A stretch of 37,164 bases of DNA from Burkholderiales bacterium (GTDB lineage Bacteria > Pseudomonadota > Gammaproteobacteria > Burkholderiales > Casimicrobiaceae): contig JADZDA010000219.1 in the NCBI GenBank assembly GCA_020851255.1, positions 1 to 37,164 of the forward strand, given 5' to 3'. Below the pieces are notes generated by a model. The model was not told the DNA's origin. It did not search any database and saw nothing but the letters and a program-made list of their open reading frames with translations. Of this stretch, positions 23,504 through 31,862 are shown one piece after another. Each line of letters starts with the position of its first letter. The stretch's first letter is position 1. A program made the translations under genes and the position numbers.

Positions 23504-24418
23504 TCAGCCTCGCGCCGGGTCGGGCGCGCCTTCGGTCAGCGTTCGCATCGCGGCCCGCAGGTAACGCAGCGACTCCTCGAAGACCACCCGGTTCTTCGCC
23601 GGCGCGGTGTGCGGTTCGAGGCCGATGTAGCCCTCGTATCCGTCGCCGAGCAGCGCGGCGAGGATGCCCATCGAGTTCACCACGCCGCGTCCCACGGCGA
23701 CACACTCGTAGTCGCCGGTGTGGCTGTCGGTCTTGAGCTTGTGGTTCGATTTCAGCCCGTGGGTCAGCGGCGAGTAGCGCCGGCAGTCTTTCATGTGGAC
23801 GTAGCCGATCCACGGCTTGAGGAGTTCGTAGGGCAGCGGGAACGACTCGCTGCCGGCGATGTGGAAGTTGGCGGCGTCGTAGTTGACCTTCAGGTACCGG
23901 GAACCGACCGCTTCCATCAGCAGCATGAGGTGCTCGGGCCGCGACTCGATCGCCGTGCGCGTGGGATCGACGCCGCGCCAGTCGAACCGGCTCTCGACGA
24001 GCATCGTGACGCCGTGCGATTCGGCGGCGGCGAGGCAGGGCTTCAGCGCGTCCCGGATGAGCCGAACCGAGGTGATCGTGTCGCGGTGCGCGGTGTGTCC
24101 GAGGCGGACGAGCAGTCCGTCGGCGCCGAACCGGCGCGCGAGCGCGACGCAGTCGACGACGTGCTTCTGGGTCGTCTCGATCTCGGCGTCGGTCTGGCAG
24201 CGGCCGAGTTCGTGGACGCTCCCGCTGTCCATGACCGCGACCGATATCCGCCGGGCGGCGAGTTCGCGCTGGACGTCCGCGAACGGCATCTCGTCGAGTG
24301 CGAACGAGCCCAGCTCCACGTGGTCGAGACCGTTCGAACGGACCATGTCGAGCCAGTCGGCGAGCGACAGGTGACGGAAGTCGATGTTGCTGATGCAGAA
24401 TCGGGGCAGTTTCGCCAT
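23504..24418 (-). CDS. Sugar phosphate isomerase/epimerase-like TIM-barrel protein (copy 2)
   Basis: A 304-residue TIM barrel, paralogue of 18676-19548. Predicted metal ligands are E142 (VESRFDW), D181 (NYDAANFHIAG), H208 (YVHMKD) and E268 (GLEPH). The shared core KPWIxYVHxKDCRRYxPL is almost unchanged between the copies, while the N-terminal 100 residues and the loop after residue 220 differ more, as expected if the two act on different but related substrates. Second gene of the operon, 24 bases after the first SDR. Exact reaction unknown; an epimerase, isomerase or dehydratase on a sugar acid or polyol is the family expectation. Confidence 0.85.
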   Translation of the reverse strand: MAKLPRFCISNIDFRHLSLADWLDMVRSNGLDHVELGSFALDEMPFADVQRELAARRISVAVMDSGSVHELGRCQTDAEIETTQKHVVDCVALARRFGADGLLVRLGHTAHRDTITSVRLIRDALKPCLAAAESHGVTMLVESRFDWRGVDPTRTAIESRPEHLMLLMEAVGSRYLKVNYDAANFHIAGSESFPLPYELLKPWIGYVHMKDCRRYSPLTHGLKSNHKLKTDSHTGDYECVAVGRGVVNSMGILAALLGDGYEGYIGLEPHTAPAKNRVVFEESLRYLRAAMRTLTEGAPDPARG

Positions 24419-24442
24419 CGGGACGCTCTCGGAGAATCGGAA

Positions 24443-25210
24443 TCAGGCCAGCAGGCGGCCGCCGCACACCGACAGCACTTGGCCGGTGACAAAGCCGGCC
24501 AGGTCGGAAGCGAGGAAGAGGATCGCGCGTGCGATGTCCTCGGGCTGCCCGAGGCGGCGCAACGGTATCGCCTCGACGATGCCCGGCAGGCGCTCCGGGC
24601 GCTCCTTGATCGACGCGCGGAAGAGCTGCGTGTCGACCTGCCCTGGCGCGACCGCGTTGATCCGCACCCCGCGCGGTCCGAATTCGGCGGCGAGGCTGCG
24701 AGTGAGCGCGATGACCGCGCCTTTCGACGCCGCGTAGTGCGATGCCTGGCTCGACGAGCCCTTGATGCCGGCCATCGACGCGACGTTGACGATAGAACCG
24801 CATCCGCGGGCGATCATCGCCGGGAGGGCCGCCTGACAGCAGTGCTGGACGCCCTTGTAGTTGACCGCCATCATCCGGTCCATGCTCGCGTCGTCCATCT
24901 CGAGCGTCGGGACCTTGCCGTAATACCCGGCGTTGTTGACGAGCACGTCGATGCGCCCGTGACGGGCGAGCGCGTAGGCGGCGAGTTCGCGAACGCGGTT
25001 GGGCGAGGTCACGTCGACGCCGTGTGCTTCGCACTTGTATCCGGCGGCGCGGATCGAGCCGGCGACCGATTCGGCCTGTTCGGCGTCGAGTTCGCCGATG
25101 AGCACGGTCGCGCCGGCGCGGGCGAGCAGCGCAGCGGTGGCCGCGCCGATTCCCTGGCCGGCACCGGTGACGATCGCCACGCGATCGGTGAGCAGACATT
25201 CGCTGAGCAT
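24443..25210 (-). CDS. Short-chain dehydrogenase/reductase (SDR), first gene of the transporter operon
   Basis: A 255-residue classical SDR: cofactor loop VTGAGQGIGAATAALLARAG, NNAG in DVLVNNAGYYG, Ser in NVASMAGIKGSS, Tyr-Lys in HYAASKGAVIALTRSLA, and the C-terminal QPEDIARAILFLASDLAGFVTGQVLSVCGG. The last motif has Cys-Gly-Gly where Asp-Gly-Gly is usual. As first gene it begins after a 182-base intergenic stretch with a promoter candidate at 25279-25308. It lies downstream of the LysR gene, in the same orientation, which may control it. Confidence 0.92.
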   Translation of the reverse strand: MLSECLLTDRVAIVTGAGQGIGAATAALLARAGATVLIGELDAEQAESVAGSIRAAGYKCEAHGVDVTSPNRVRELAAYALARHGRIDVLVNNAGYYGKVPTLEMDDASMDRMMAVNYKGVQHCCQAALPAMIARGCGSIVNVASMAGIKGSSSQASHYAASKGAVIALTRSLAAEFGPRGVRINAVAPGQVDTQLFRASIKERPERLPGIVEAIPLRRLGQPEDIARAILFLASDLAGFVTGQVLSVCGGRLLA

Positions 25211-25278
25211 CGGTTCCGGTCCCGGGTTCCTCGCCGCGCTCCCGGCGCACCACGCACCTGCGCGACCTCATCGTCGGC

Positions 25279-25308
25279 GAGACTACCGAACGCGCTCGCC
25301 GGTTGTCG
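25279..25308 (-). promoter_or_regulatory. Candidate promoter of the eight-gene transporter operon
   Basis: On the minus strand TCGACA (25308-25303) is five of six to the -35 consensus, followed by an 18-base spacer and TAGTCT (25284-25279). An inverted repeat GGCGAG-N13-CTCGCC (25275-25280 and 25294-25299) overlaps the -10 and could be a regulator site. The rest of 25211-25392 shows no other feature. Confidence 0.35.
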
Positions 25309-25392
25309 AACACCTTGTGGGTATCCGGGGCATGCCGACCGGGCATGGCTGTCGCGACGCCGGCCCCGCCCGGCTCGGCAGGCGCGTGCGAG

Positions 25393-26349
25393 TCAGGGCG
25401 CGGGCGCCGGTCTGTCCGCCACCGCGAGTCTCGGTGCCCCCGGCCAGTCGCCCGCGTCGACGAGCCGCCGCACCTCCGCCCGGACGAGATCGCGGACGAC
25501 GGCGACCGAACGCAGGTCGCGGCGCTCGCTGCGGTAGAGTAGCGAGAGCGTCCAGTCGATCGGCAGGTCTCGCAGCGGCGTGGCGGACAACCGGCCCGCC
25601 GCGACGTCGTGGACGACGGCGCCGTAGAGGAACAACGTGTATCCCAACCCGGCGGCCACCAGCGCTTTGGTGGTCGCGAGTCCCTCGACATCGATCGACG
25701 GCCCCGGCCGCGCGCCGCGCAGCGCGAGCGCGCGCTCCAGCGCGAGTCGAAGCCGGTGCTCCGGACCCGGGAGGATCATCGGCAGCCCGTCGAGATCGAG
25801 CTTCGCGGAGGCGGGCGGGAGCCCGTGTTTGCGGCGCCCCGGGCCTATCAGGTACATCGGCTCGACGATCAGTGGTTCGATGGCGAGACTCGCGTGCGCA
25901 ACCGGGCTGTGCAGCAGCGCGAGCGCGAGCTCCTGATTCACCAGCCGGTCGTAGATCGCGCTGCTGAAGCCCTCGACGACCTTGATGCGCAAATTCGGCT
26001 GCTCGGTCGCGCAACGGCGGATCAGCGTGGGTACGAGGATCTCCCCGATCACGGGCTGGACACCGAGCGTCACGGTGCCGCTGACAGAGGCGCGCTGCGC
26101 GCGCACGTCGTCGGCGGCCTGTGCGAGCTGTCGCAGCAACGTCTGCGCACGTTGGAACAGGAGCGCGCCCGGCTCGGTCAGCTCGACGCCGGCCGGCGTG
26201 CGCACGAACAGCGGGACGGCCAGCTCGTCCTCGAGCTTGCGCACGGCTCGCGACAGTGCCGGCTGCGCGACATAGAGCAGCTCGGCGGCTCTCGAGAAGC
26301 TGCGAGCCTCGGCGACACAGACGAAGTAGCGCAGCGAACGGAAGTCCAT
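25393..26349 (-). CDS. LysR-family regulator
   Basis: A 318-residue LysR protein. The DNA-binding region is MDFRSLRYFVCVAEARSFSRAAELLYVAQPALSRAVRKLEDEL, followed by LFVRTPAGVELTEPG. The effector domain starts near VSGTVTLGVQPVIGEILVPTLIRR, a NAC/CynR-type arrangement. It lies between the transporter operon and the isomerase/Gfo-Idh pair, all on the same strand, 59 bases after the isomerase stop, so it may be read from the upstream promoter. The transporter operon just downstream is the most likely target. Ligand unknown. Confidence 0.92.
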   Translation of the reverse strand: MDFRSLRYFVCVAEARSFSRAAELLYVAQPALSRAVRKLEDELAVPLFVRTPAGVELTEPGALLFQRAQTLLRQLAQAADDVRAQRASVSGTVTLGVQPVIGEILVPTLIRRCATEQPNLRIKVVEGFSSAIYDRLVNQELALALLHSPVAHASLAIEPLIVEPMYLIGPGRRKHGLPPASAKLDLDGLPMILPGPEHRLRLALERALALRGARPGPSIDVEGLATTKALVAAGLGYTLFLYGAVVHDVAAGRLSATPLRDLPIDWTLSLLYRSERRDLRSVAVVRDLVRAEVRRLVDAGDWPGAPRLAVADRPAPAP

Positions 26350-26408
26350 GGGGGCGCGAACGACAGCAGGAGGGCGGACATCGTCGTACCGACGACGGCG
26401 AGCCTACC

Positions 26409-27281
26409 TCATCGTCGGCCGGCCGGGGCGGCGATCGAGGCGGCGTAGCGGTCGAGGGCGGCGCGCGACCGCCGGGCGCGTACGACAGGCGGTTCACCGG
26501 CGTCCCGCGCATCGACGACCTCGAGCTCGATGTCCACGGTCGGGGGCAGCGCACGCGCGAGCGCCGCGAGCGGCAGGGCGCCTTCGCCGGGCCACAGCCG
26601 CGCGGTCCGGGCCTCGGCCCTGAGCGCGTCCTCGGTGGCCGTCCCCGTCAGGCGCCTCGCGTCGCACCAGTGGGCGAGGACCACGCGCGCAGGCTCGATG
26701 CGCGCGATCGCCTCGACGGTCGTTCCGGAGCGATCGGCGTGCAGCGCGTCGACGACGATGCCGGCGCCGGTGCCCGTGCTGCGGCCGACGATTTCGAGCG
26801 CCGAGGCGAGGGTCTTCACCGCGCTGTAGGCCATCCATTCGAGCCCGATGCGCATCCCCGCCGAACGCGCCGACTCGGCGAAGCGCGCGTATCGATCGGC
26901 GTAGCGGTCGAGGTCCGGATCGAAACCCTGTGTCGCCACGACCGGGGCGCGCAGCTCCGCGGCGGCCTCGATCAGCGCGTCGAGGTCGTCGTCGCGCGTG
27001 TCCGGGAAGAGCTGGCAGCCGCAGACACTGGTCAGACGCATTCCGGAGTCGTCGAGCGCGGCCCGGACTTCGGCGGTCGCGACCGGATCGCCGACGAGCG
27101 CGCCTTCGTATCGTTCGTCGCGCCGGCGCGCGCCGATCCGCAGTCCGACACCCGCGAATCCGGCGGCGGCTGCGGCGCGGACGCATTCGAGCGGCGTGCC
27201 ACCGACCGTGAGTTGCGCGAGCGCGTACCCGCGCGGATCGCGGGCGCCGGCGTGGGCCGTCGAGGAACGGGAACGGTTCAT
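26409..27281 (-). CDS. Sugar phosphate isomerase/epimerase-like TIM-barrel protein (distant third member)
   Basis: A 290-residue xylose-isomerase-like barrel (YALAQLTVGGTPLECVRAAAAAGFAGVGLRIG at the start; ALIEAAAELRAPVVATQGFD; RIGLEWMAYSAVKTLASALEIV; GIVVDALHADRSG; VVLAHWCDARR; VDIELEVVDAR). E, D, H and E metal ligands are plausible at E in GLEWM, D in VVDALH, H in LAHWCD and the final ELEV. It is only distantly like the two paralogues of the transporter operon. ATG at 27281 overlaps the Gfo/Idh stop by 4 bases, so the two are coupled. This pairing is common in inositol and 3-keto-sugar catabolism. Confidence 0.82.
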   Translation of the reverse strand: MNRSRSSTAHAGARDPRGYALAQLTVGGTPLECVRAAAAAGFAGVGLRIGARRRDERYEGALVGDPVATAEVRAALDDSGMRLTSVCGCQLFPDTRDDDLDALIEAAAELRAPVVATQGFDPDLDRYADRYARFAESARSAGMRIGLEWMAYSAVKTLASALEIVGRSTGTGAGIVVDALHADRSGTTVEAIARIEPARVVLAHWCDARRLTGTATEDALRAEARTARLWPGEGALPLAALARALPPTVDIELEVVDARDAGEPPVVRARRSRAALDRYAASIAAPAGRR

Positions 27282-28279
27282 CGGGCGGCCGAGCGATAGG
27301 CCGACTCGACCAGCCGCAAGGTCTCGAGGTTGTCCTCGGGCGTCGTCAGGAAGGGTTCGCCCGAGGCAAGGCAGCCGGCGAAATGCGCGATCGTCGCGTC
27401 GAAGCTCTGCTGGTAGGCAGCCGCGTGATCGTAGCGGTGCTCCTCCGGTTGCGCGGCGTGGAGGGCGAGCACGCCGTGCTCGAACAGGATCCGGCCCCGC
27501 GCCCCCGCGATCTCCACACGATCGTGGGAGAGCGCCGGATACCCGTGGCTCGCGAAATGGCCGTCGACGACGACCGCGGCGCCGTGCTCGCGGGTCGCGC
27601 AGAACACGGTCGCCTCGGACTCGCCGGCGAGGGCCGGACAGGTCCGGGCGCTGCGGGCGGCCACGAGGTCGAGCGCGCCGCACAGCCAGCGTGCGATGTC
27701 GAGGCGGTGGATCAGCACTTCCTCGATCATCAGGCGCCGCTCGTGCCGGACGAAGGGCTGGCGCTCGATGTAAGGGTAGCGCCCGCCGGCATCGGGAATC
27801 AGCCCGGCGCTGCGCGTCTGGATCGTGCAGCCGCTGATGGCGCCGAGTCGCCCGTCGTCGATCCACGCCCGCATCCGCTGGTAGTAGGGACGGAAGCGGA
27901 AGTTCTGATTCACCATGACGCGCGGCCCGCCGGCGAGATCGCCGACGATCGCCTCGGCCTCGGCGAGCGTCGGCATGAACGGCTTCTGGCACAGGCAGGC
28001 GAGACCGCGCGCGGCGGCGAAACGCAGGATCGGCCCGTGCGTCTCCCGCGGAGAGGCCACGTCGAGCGCGTCGACCGCGAGTCCGCCCGCGACGAGCGCC
28101 TCGACCGATTCGAAGCGCGCGCCGATGCCGAACTGCGCGGCCCGATCCGATGCGCGACCGGGGTCCGGATCGACGACGGCGACCACGTCGACCTCCGCGA
28201 GCTTGCGCCAGGCGTCGAGGTGGTGCCTGCTGATCATGCCCGCGCCGACCATCGCGACGCGCAATCGGGTCGTGGTCAT
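27278..28279 (-). CDS. Gfo/Idh/MocA-family oxidoreductase
   Basis: A 333-residue NAD(P)-dependent dehydrogenase. The Rossmann part (RVAMVGAGMISRHHLDAWRKL, VVAVVDPDPGRA) is followed by LACLCQKPFMPTLAEAEAIV, where the family normally has C-E-K-P; here Gln replaces Glu before the Lys-Pro. The substrate domain includes IEEVLIHRLDIARWLCG, holding the conserved D and H. It oxidises a sugar or polyol hydroxyl, and the coupled TIM-barrel isomerase probably acts on the product. AGGGA lies 4 bases before the ATG at 28279; a longer frame to 28477 is not needed. Divergent from a Bug protein gene, which may supply the substrate-binding component. Confidence 0.9.
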   Translation of the reverse strand: MTTTRLRVAMVGAGMISRHHLDAWRKLAEVDVVAVVDPDPGRASDRAAQFGIGARFESVEALVAGGLAVDALDVASPRETHGPILRFAAARGLACLCQKPFMPTLAEAEAIVGDLAGGPRVMVNQNFRFRPYYQRMRAWIDDGRLGAISGCTIQTRSAGLIPDAGGRYPYIERQPFVRHERRLMIEEVLIHRLDIARWLCGALDLVAARSARTCPALAGESEATVFCATREHGAAVVVDGHFASHGYPALSHDRVEIAGARGRILFEHGVLALHAAQPEEHRYDHAAAYQQSFDATIAHFAGCLASGEPFLTTPEDNLETLRLVESAYRSAAR

Positions 28280-28476
28280 CGGTTCCCTAGGGACGCCGAC
28301 CGCGCGCGACACGGACGCTGCACGGCGCGCGGCCGGACGGTTATGATTCGATGGAGATGGGCGGTAGACGGCCCCGAGTTCCGCGGCTTCGAGGACTTCG
28401 AATCGCGGTGTCCGCCGTCCCACGCCCGCGAGTCCGCCGCCGGTCGCGGCGGCCCGCGTTCCCTCAGGAGGTCGCA

Positions 28477-29445
28477 ATGCGCGTCCATCTTCGTCTGATC
28501 ACCGTCCTGCTGGCCTGCGCCGCCGCGTTTCCCGGCGCGCACGCGGCCTGGCCCGAGAAGGCGGTCCGCATCGTCGTCACCGCGCCGCCCGGCGGCACGA
28601 TCGACTTCCTCGCACGCGCGATCGCGCCGGGGCTCGGCCGCGAGCTCGGTCAGAACGTCGTCATCGACAACAAGGGCGGCGCGAGCGGCATCCTGGGCGC
28701 CGACCATGTCGCGAAGTCGCCGGCCGACGGCTACACGGTCCTGCTGACCGACGGCGCGGCGCTCGCGATCAACGCGTCGGTGCGCGCCGACCTGCCGTTC
28801 ACGATGATGAAGGATCTCCTGCCGGTGAGCCTGGTCGCGACGACGCCGTCGATGCTCTCGGCGCATCCGTCGGTCGCCGCGTCGTCGGTCCGCGAGCTGG
28901 CCGAACTCGCCCGCCGCGATCCGAAGTCCGCGAGCTACGCGCATCCGGGCGTGGGCACGCCGCATCACCTGGTCGGCCTGCTGTTCGCCAAGAGCGCCGG
29001 CATCCGCCTCGAGCATATCCCTTACAAGGGCGGCGGACCGATGACGGCGGACGTGGTCGGCGGCCAGGTGCCGCTGTTGATCACCGGCACGCTCGCGACG
29101 ATGCCGCACGTCAGGGCGGGCCGCCTGAAGGCGCTCGCGATCGGGTCGCGCCAGCGCAATCCGCTGATGCCGGACGTGCCGACGTTCGTCGAGGCGGGCT
29201 ACCCGGACGTCGAATCGGAGGTGTTCTTCTCGCTGTTCGTGCCTGCCGGCGTCCCGCCGGACGTCGCACCGGCGCTCGCCCGTGCCCTCGCCAGGACGCT
29301 GGCCGATCCGGAGGTGCGCCGCAAGCTCGAGGAGCAGGCGCTGGTCGTCGTCGGCTCGTCGGCCGACGAACTGCGCGCGCACTTCGCCCGCGAGTCGAAG
29401 CGCTGGGGCGACCTGATCCGCGCCGAGCGCATCGTGCTCGAATAG
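28477..29445 (+). CDS. Bug/TctC-family periplasmic solute-binding protein
   Basis: A 322-residue Bug protein. Signal peptide 1-22 (MRVHLRLITVLLACAAAFPGAHA), then AWPEKAVRIVVTAPPGGTIDFLARAIAPGL and VVIDNKGGASGILGADHVAKSPADGY. AGGAG stands 7 bases before the ATG. There is no tctA or tctB beside it, as is usual for the many orphan Bug genes of Bordetella and Cupriavidus relatives. It is divergent from the Gfo/Idh-isomerase pair across 197 bases that include TATGAT at 28343-28348, a possible -10. A functional link with that pair is likely. Ligand unknown. Confidence 0.92.
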   Translation: MRVHLRLITVLLACAAAFPGAHAAWPEKAVRIVVTAPPGGTIDFLARAIAPGLGRELGQNVVIDNKGGASGILGADHVAKSPADGYTVLLTDGAALAINASVRADLPFTMMKDLLPVSLVATTPSMLSAHPSVAASSVRELAELARRDPKSASYAHPGVGTPHHLVGLLFAKSAGIRLEHIPYKGGGPMTADVVGGQVPLLITGTLATMPHVRAGRLKALAIGSRQRNPLMPDVPTFVEAGYPDVESEVFFSLFVPAGVPPDVAPALARALARTLADPEVRRKLEEQALVVVGSSADELRAHFARESKRWGDLIRAERIVLE

Positions 29446-29465
29446 CGCCGGGTCGCGCCCGGCGC
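29445..29465 (+). terminator. Hairpin at the end of the orphan Bug gene
   Basis: GCGCCGGG (29445-29452), a 5-base loop, CCCGGCGC (29458-29465): a perfect 8-bp stem starting in the last base of the stop codon. It lies between convergent genes and could end transcription from the left. No T-run. Confidence 0.45.
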
Positions 29466-29504
29466 GATGCCTGCGGCTGCCCGAGGTGCGCACCGGCGCG
29501 CGGA

Positions 29505-30836
29505 TCAGGGCGCGGCGAGCGCGATCGAGCCGTCCGACTCGTCGTAGCGCACGCGCGTCCCGCACCATTCGCTCATTCGCGCGATCGCCTCGGCGATCTC
29601 ACGGCCGACCTCCGGTGTCGGCCAGTACGGCAGGCCGCGTTCGGCAGGCCGCGGTCGGTTGAGGTCGAGGTCGACCGGCAGCAATCGCACCCGGACCTGG
29701 CCGGTGGCATGGAATTCGCACACCGCGAACACGCTGCGGGAAAAGCGGCGATCGGCGTAGAAGCCGATGCGCTCGCCCGAGGCGTCGGTGATGCGGGAAC
29801 GGTGCATCTGCGAGGGCAGCGCGTCCTTCGGCAGGCCGAAGCCTTCGTACATCTCCGGCGTCATCCGTTGCTCGCCGGCCTCGAACTCCATCGCAAGGCT
29901 CGCCAGCGAATAGAAGATCGGCCGCCCGCGATGGAACTCGACGCCGCGCAGCATGTGGGCGCCGTGCCCGAGGACCGCGTGGGCGCCGGCGTCGATCGCG
30001 CGACGGGCGAATTCCTCGACGAACGAGGCGGCGCGCGGGGAATACCAGTTCTCGCCAGCGCCCTCGTGCGTGTGCAGGCTGAAGAGCACGAGGTCGGCGC
30101 GGTGGGCCGCATCGCGTATCGCGTCGAGCAGCGCCTGCGCGTCCTTCTCATCGGCGAAATAGCGGACGTGCGCCCGCTCGCCGCGCTCGATGCGAAGCGA
30201 GCCCTCGAATACCGAGCCGAACGCGAACACATCGGGGCCGGGATCGCGCATCACTTCGACGCCCATCACCTCGCGGCGACTCGCGGCGGTGCCGAGCATC
30301 TCGTCGATGCGCTTCAGCTCCGCGAACTCGCGATCCGGCAGCACGTAGGCGCGGCCCCAGCGCAGCGGTGCAAGGCCCGGACGGGCGGCGACGCCGGCGC
30401 CCGGCGCGCTCGCCGTGAACTCGGCCGATCGGGTCGTACTCGCGCATACCAGCCCGATCCGGCCGGCCGGCGTGTCGAGAAAGCGGGCGGAACGCGCCTC
30501 GTAGAGGCTACGACCGATGCCGCCGGGCAGCAACCCGCGCGCTTCGGCGGCCTCGATGGTGTCGACGACGCCGTCGGGTCCGTAGTCGCCGGCGTGGTTG
30601 TTCGCGAACGACACCAGGCGCACGTTGAGCGCAGCGAGCTCGTCGAGCAGCTCCGCGCGCACCGCGGTCACGTATCGGCGGGGTGCCGGCGGTCGGTCGT
30701 GCCGGGGGCAGCAGAACTCGGCGTTGGCGAAGGCCGCGTCGGTGGAAGTCAGCGTCTCGACCAGACGGGGGTCGAGCCGGCGCGCGAGATCGCGGCTGGA
30801 GTACAGGGCGTCGCCGCACGCGACCACACGGATCAT
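29505..30836 (-). CDS. CapA/PgsA-like metallophosphatase-family protein
   Basis: A 443-residue protein of the CapA family (poly-gamma-glutamate/capsule-associated calcineurin-like fold). Motifs in order: VVACGDALYS (GD), FANAEFCCPRHD (N-x-E), FANNHAGDYGPDGVVDTIEA (NNH-x-x-D), LFSLHTHEG (H-x-H), and VLGHGAHMLRGVEFHRGRPIFYSLAS. These provide the metal ligands. No signal peptide or membrane helix is seen, so unlike PgsA it appears cytoplasmic. GGAGGAGG stands just before the ATG. Third gene after two Bug proteins, 19 bases behind the second, so one operon. No capsule or polyglutamate genes are present; a catabolic phosphatase or hydrolase role for the imported compound is more plausible, but unproven. 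Confidence 0.85.
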   Translation of the reverse strand: MIRVVACGDALYSSRDLARRLDPRLVETLTSTDAAFANAEFCCPRHDRPPAPRRYVTAVRAELLDELAALNVRLVSFANNHAGDYGPDGVVDTIEAAEARGLLPGGIGRSLYEARSARFLDTPAGRIGLVCASTTRSAEFTASAPGAGVAARPGLAPLRWGRAYVLPDREFAELKRIDEMLGTAASRREVMGVEVMRDPGPDVFAFGSVFEGSLRIERGERAHVRYFADEKDAQALLDAIRDAAHRADLVLFSLHTHEGAGENWYSPRAASFVEEFARRAIDAGAHAVLGHGAHMLRGVEFHRGRPIFYSLASLAMEFEAGEQRMTPEMYEGFGLPKDALPSQMHRSRITDASGERIGFYADRRFSRSVFAVCEFHATGQVRVRLLPVDLDLNRPRPAERGLPYWPTPEVGREIAEAIARMSEWCGTRVRYDESDGSIALAAP

Positions 30837-30855
30837 CGGCCTCCTCCCGGCCCGG

Positions 30856-31839
30856 TCAGCGCGGTTCGCCGCCGGTGATGCCGAGTTCGCGGATCAGCTG
30901 ACCGAAGTTCGCCCGGTCGACCCGGACGCGTTCGGCCAGGTCGGCGAGCGATGCCTGCGCAGGCTCGAGCCCTTGGGCCAGGATCTTCTCGATCACCGCG
31001 GGTTCGGCGAGGATGCGGTTGATCGTCCGGTTCCATTTCGCGACGAGTTCGCCGGGGGTCTTCGACGACACGACGATCCCGTGCCAGCTTCGAGGCCCCC
31101 AGTTCGGCATGCCCTGCTCGTCGGTGGTGGCGGCCGCCGGAAGTTTCGCCCAGCGCTTCGGGCCGAGGATCGCGAGGGCGCGCAACTTGCCCGCGATCGC
31201 GCTCTCCGCGCCCTCGGGGCCGAAGAACACCTGGGTCTCGTTGGCGAGGCAGGCCTGCAGCGCCGCCGGGCTGCCTTTGTAGGGCACGTGCGTCATCGTC
31301 ACGCCCGCGCGCTTCTGCAGGTACTCACCGGACAGATGGCCGACCGTACCCAGGCCGGCCGTGCCGAAGTTGAGCCTGCCGGGGTTCGCCCTCGCGTGCG
31401 CGACGAATTCCTTCAGATCGGCCGCCGGAACCGACGGGTGGACGAACATCGCCATGTACGCGTCGCCGGTGAGCGCGATCGGCGTGATCTCCGACGGGTC
31501 CCACGACAGTTTGTAGAAGAACGGCGAAACGGCGAAATGCCCGTTGTTGACCGCGAGCAGCGTATGTCCGTCGGCCGGCGCGCGCTTGAGTGCCTCGATC
31601 GCCACGGTTCCGGCGGCGCCGGGCCTGGCCTCGACGATGACGTTCTGCCCGTGCTGGCGGCGGATCCCCTCGGCGACGAGACGCGCCAGGATGTCCGAGA
31701 GTCCTCCGGCGGCGAATGGCACGATGTAGTTGACCTGCCGCGACGGAAAATCGTCGGCTTGCGCGTAAGTGCGCGGCGCGAGCGACACCGCGGCGGCGGC
31801 GAACGGGGCGAAGACGAGACGGCGGCGGGTCCGGGTCAT
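30856..31839 (-). CDS. Bug/TctC-family periplasmic solute-binding protein (operon copy 2)
   Basis: A 327-residue Bug protein with a twin-arginine-like signal (MTRTRRRLVFAPFAAAAVSLAPRTYAQ). The mature part begins DDFPSRQVNYIVPFAAGGLSDILARLVAEG and carries VIVEARPGAAGTVAIEALKRAPADGHT. An in-frame ATG at 31866, overlapping the preceding stop as ATGA, would add 9 residues (MTRSIARSA) and is a realistic alternative start given how often this genome uses that overlap. It lies between another Bug gene and capA. The two Bug proteins differ clearly, so they probably bind different ligands or are an old duplication. Confidence 0.9.
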   Translation of the reverse strand: MTRTRRRLVFAPFAAAAVSLAPRTYAQADDFPSRQVNYIVPFAAGGLSDILARLVAEGIRRQHGQNVIVEARPGAAGTVAIEALKRAPADGHTLLAVNNGHFAVSPFFYKLSWDPSEITPIALTGDAYMAMFVHPSVPAADLKEFVAHARANPGRLNFGTAGLGTVGHLSGEYLQKRAGVTMTHVPYKGSPAALQACLANETQVFFGPEGAESAIAGKLRALAILGPKRWAKLPAAATTDEQGMPNWGPRSWHGIVVSSKTPGELVAKWNRTINRILAEPAVIEKILAQGLEPAQASLADLAERVRVDRANFGQLIRELGITGGEPR

Positions 31840-31862
31840 GGCGGATCTCGCTATCGACCGGG

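Noticed and set aside
28343-28348. TATGAT as a third copy of the Rrf2-type operator
   Set aside because: The hexamer lacks the GGTAT/ATACC inverted arms, so it is at most a -10 box.
29505-30836. Capsule or poly-gamma-glutamate locus
   Set aside because: Only the CapA-like gene is present. No pgsB/C or capsule export genes, and no signal peptide.
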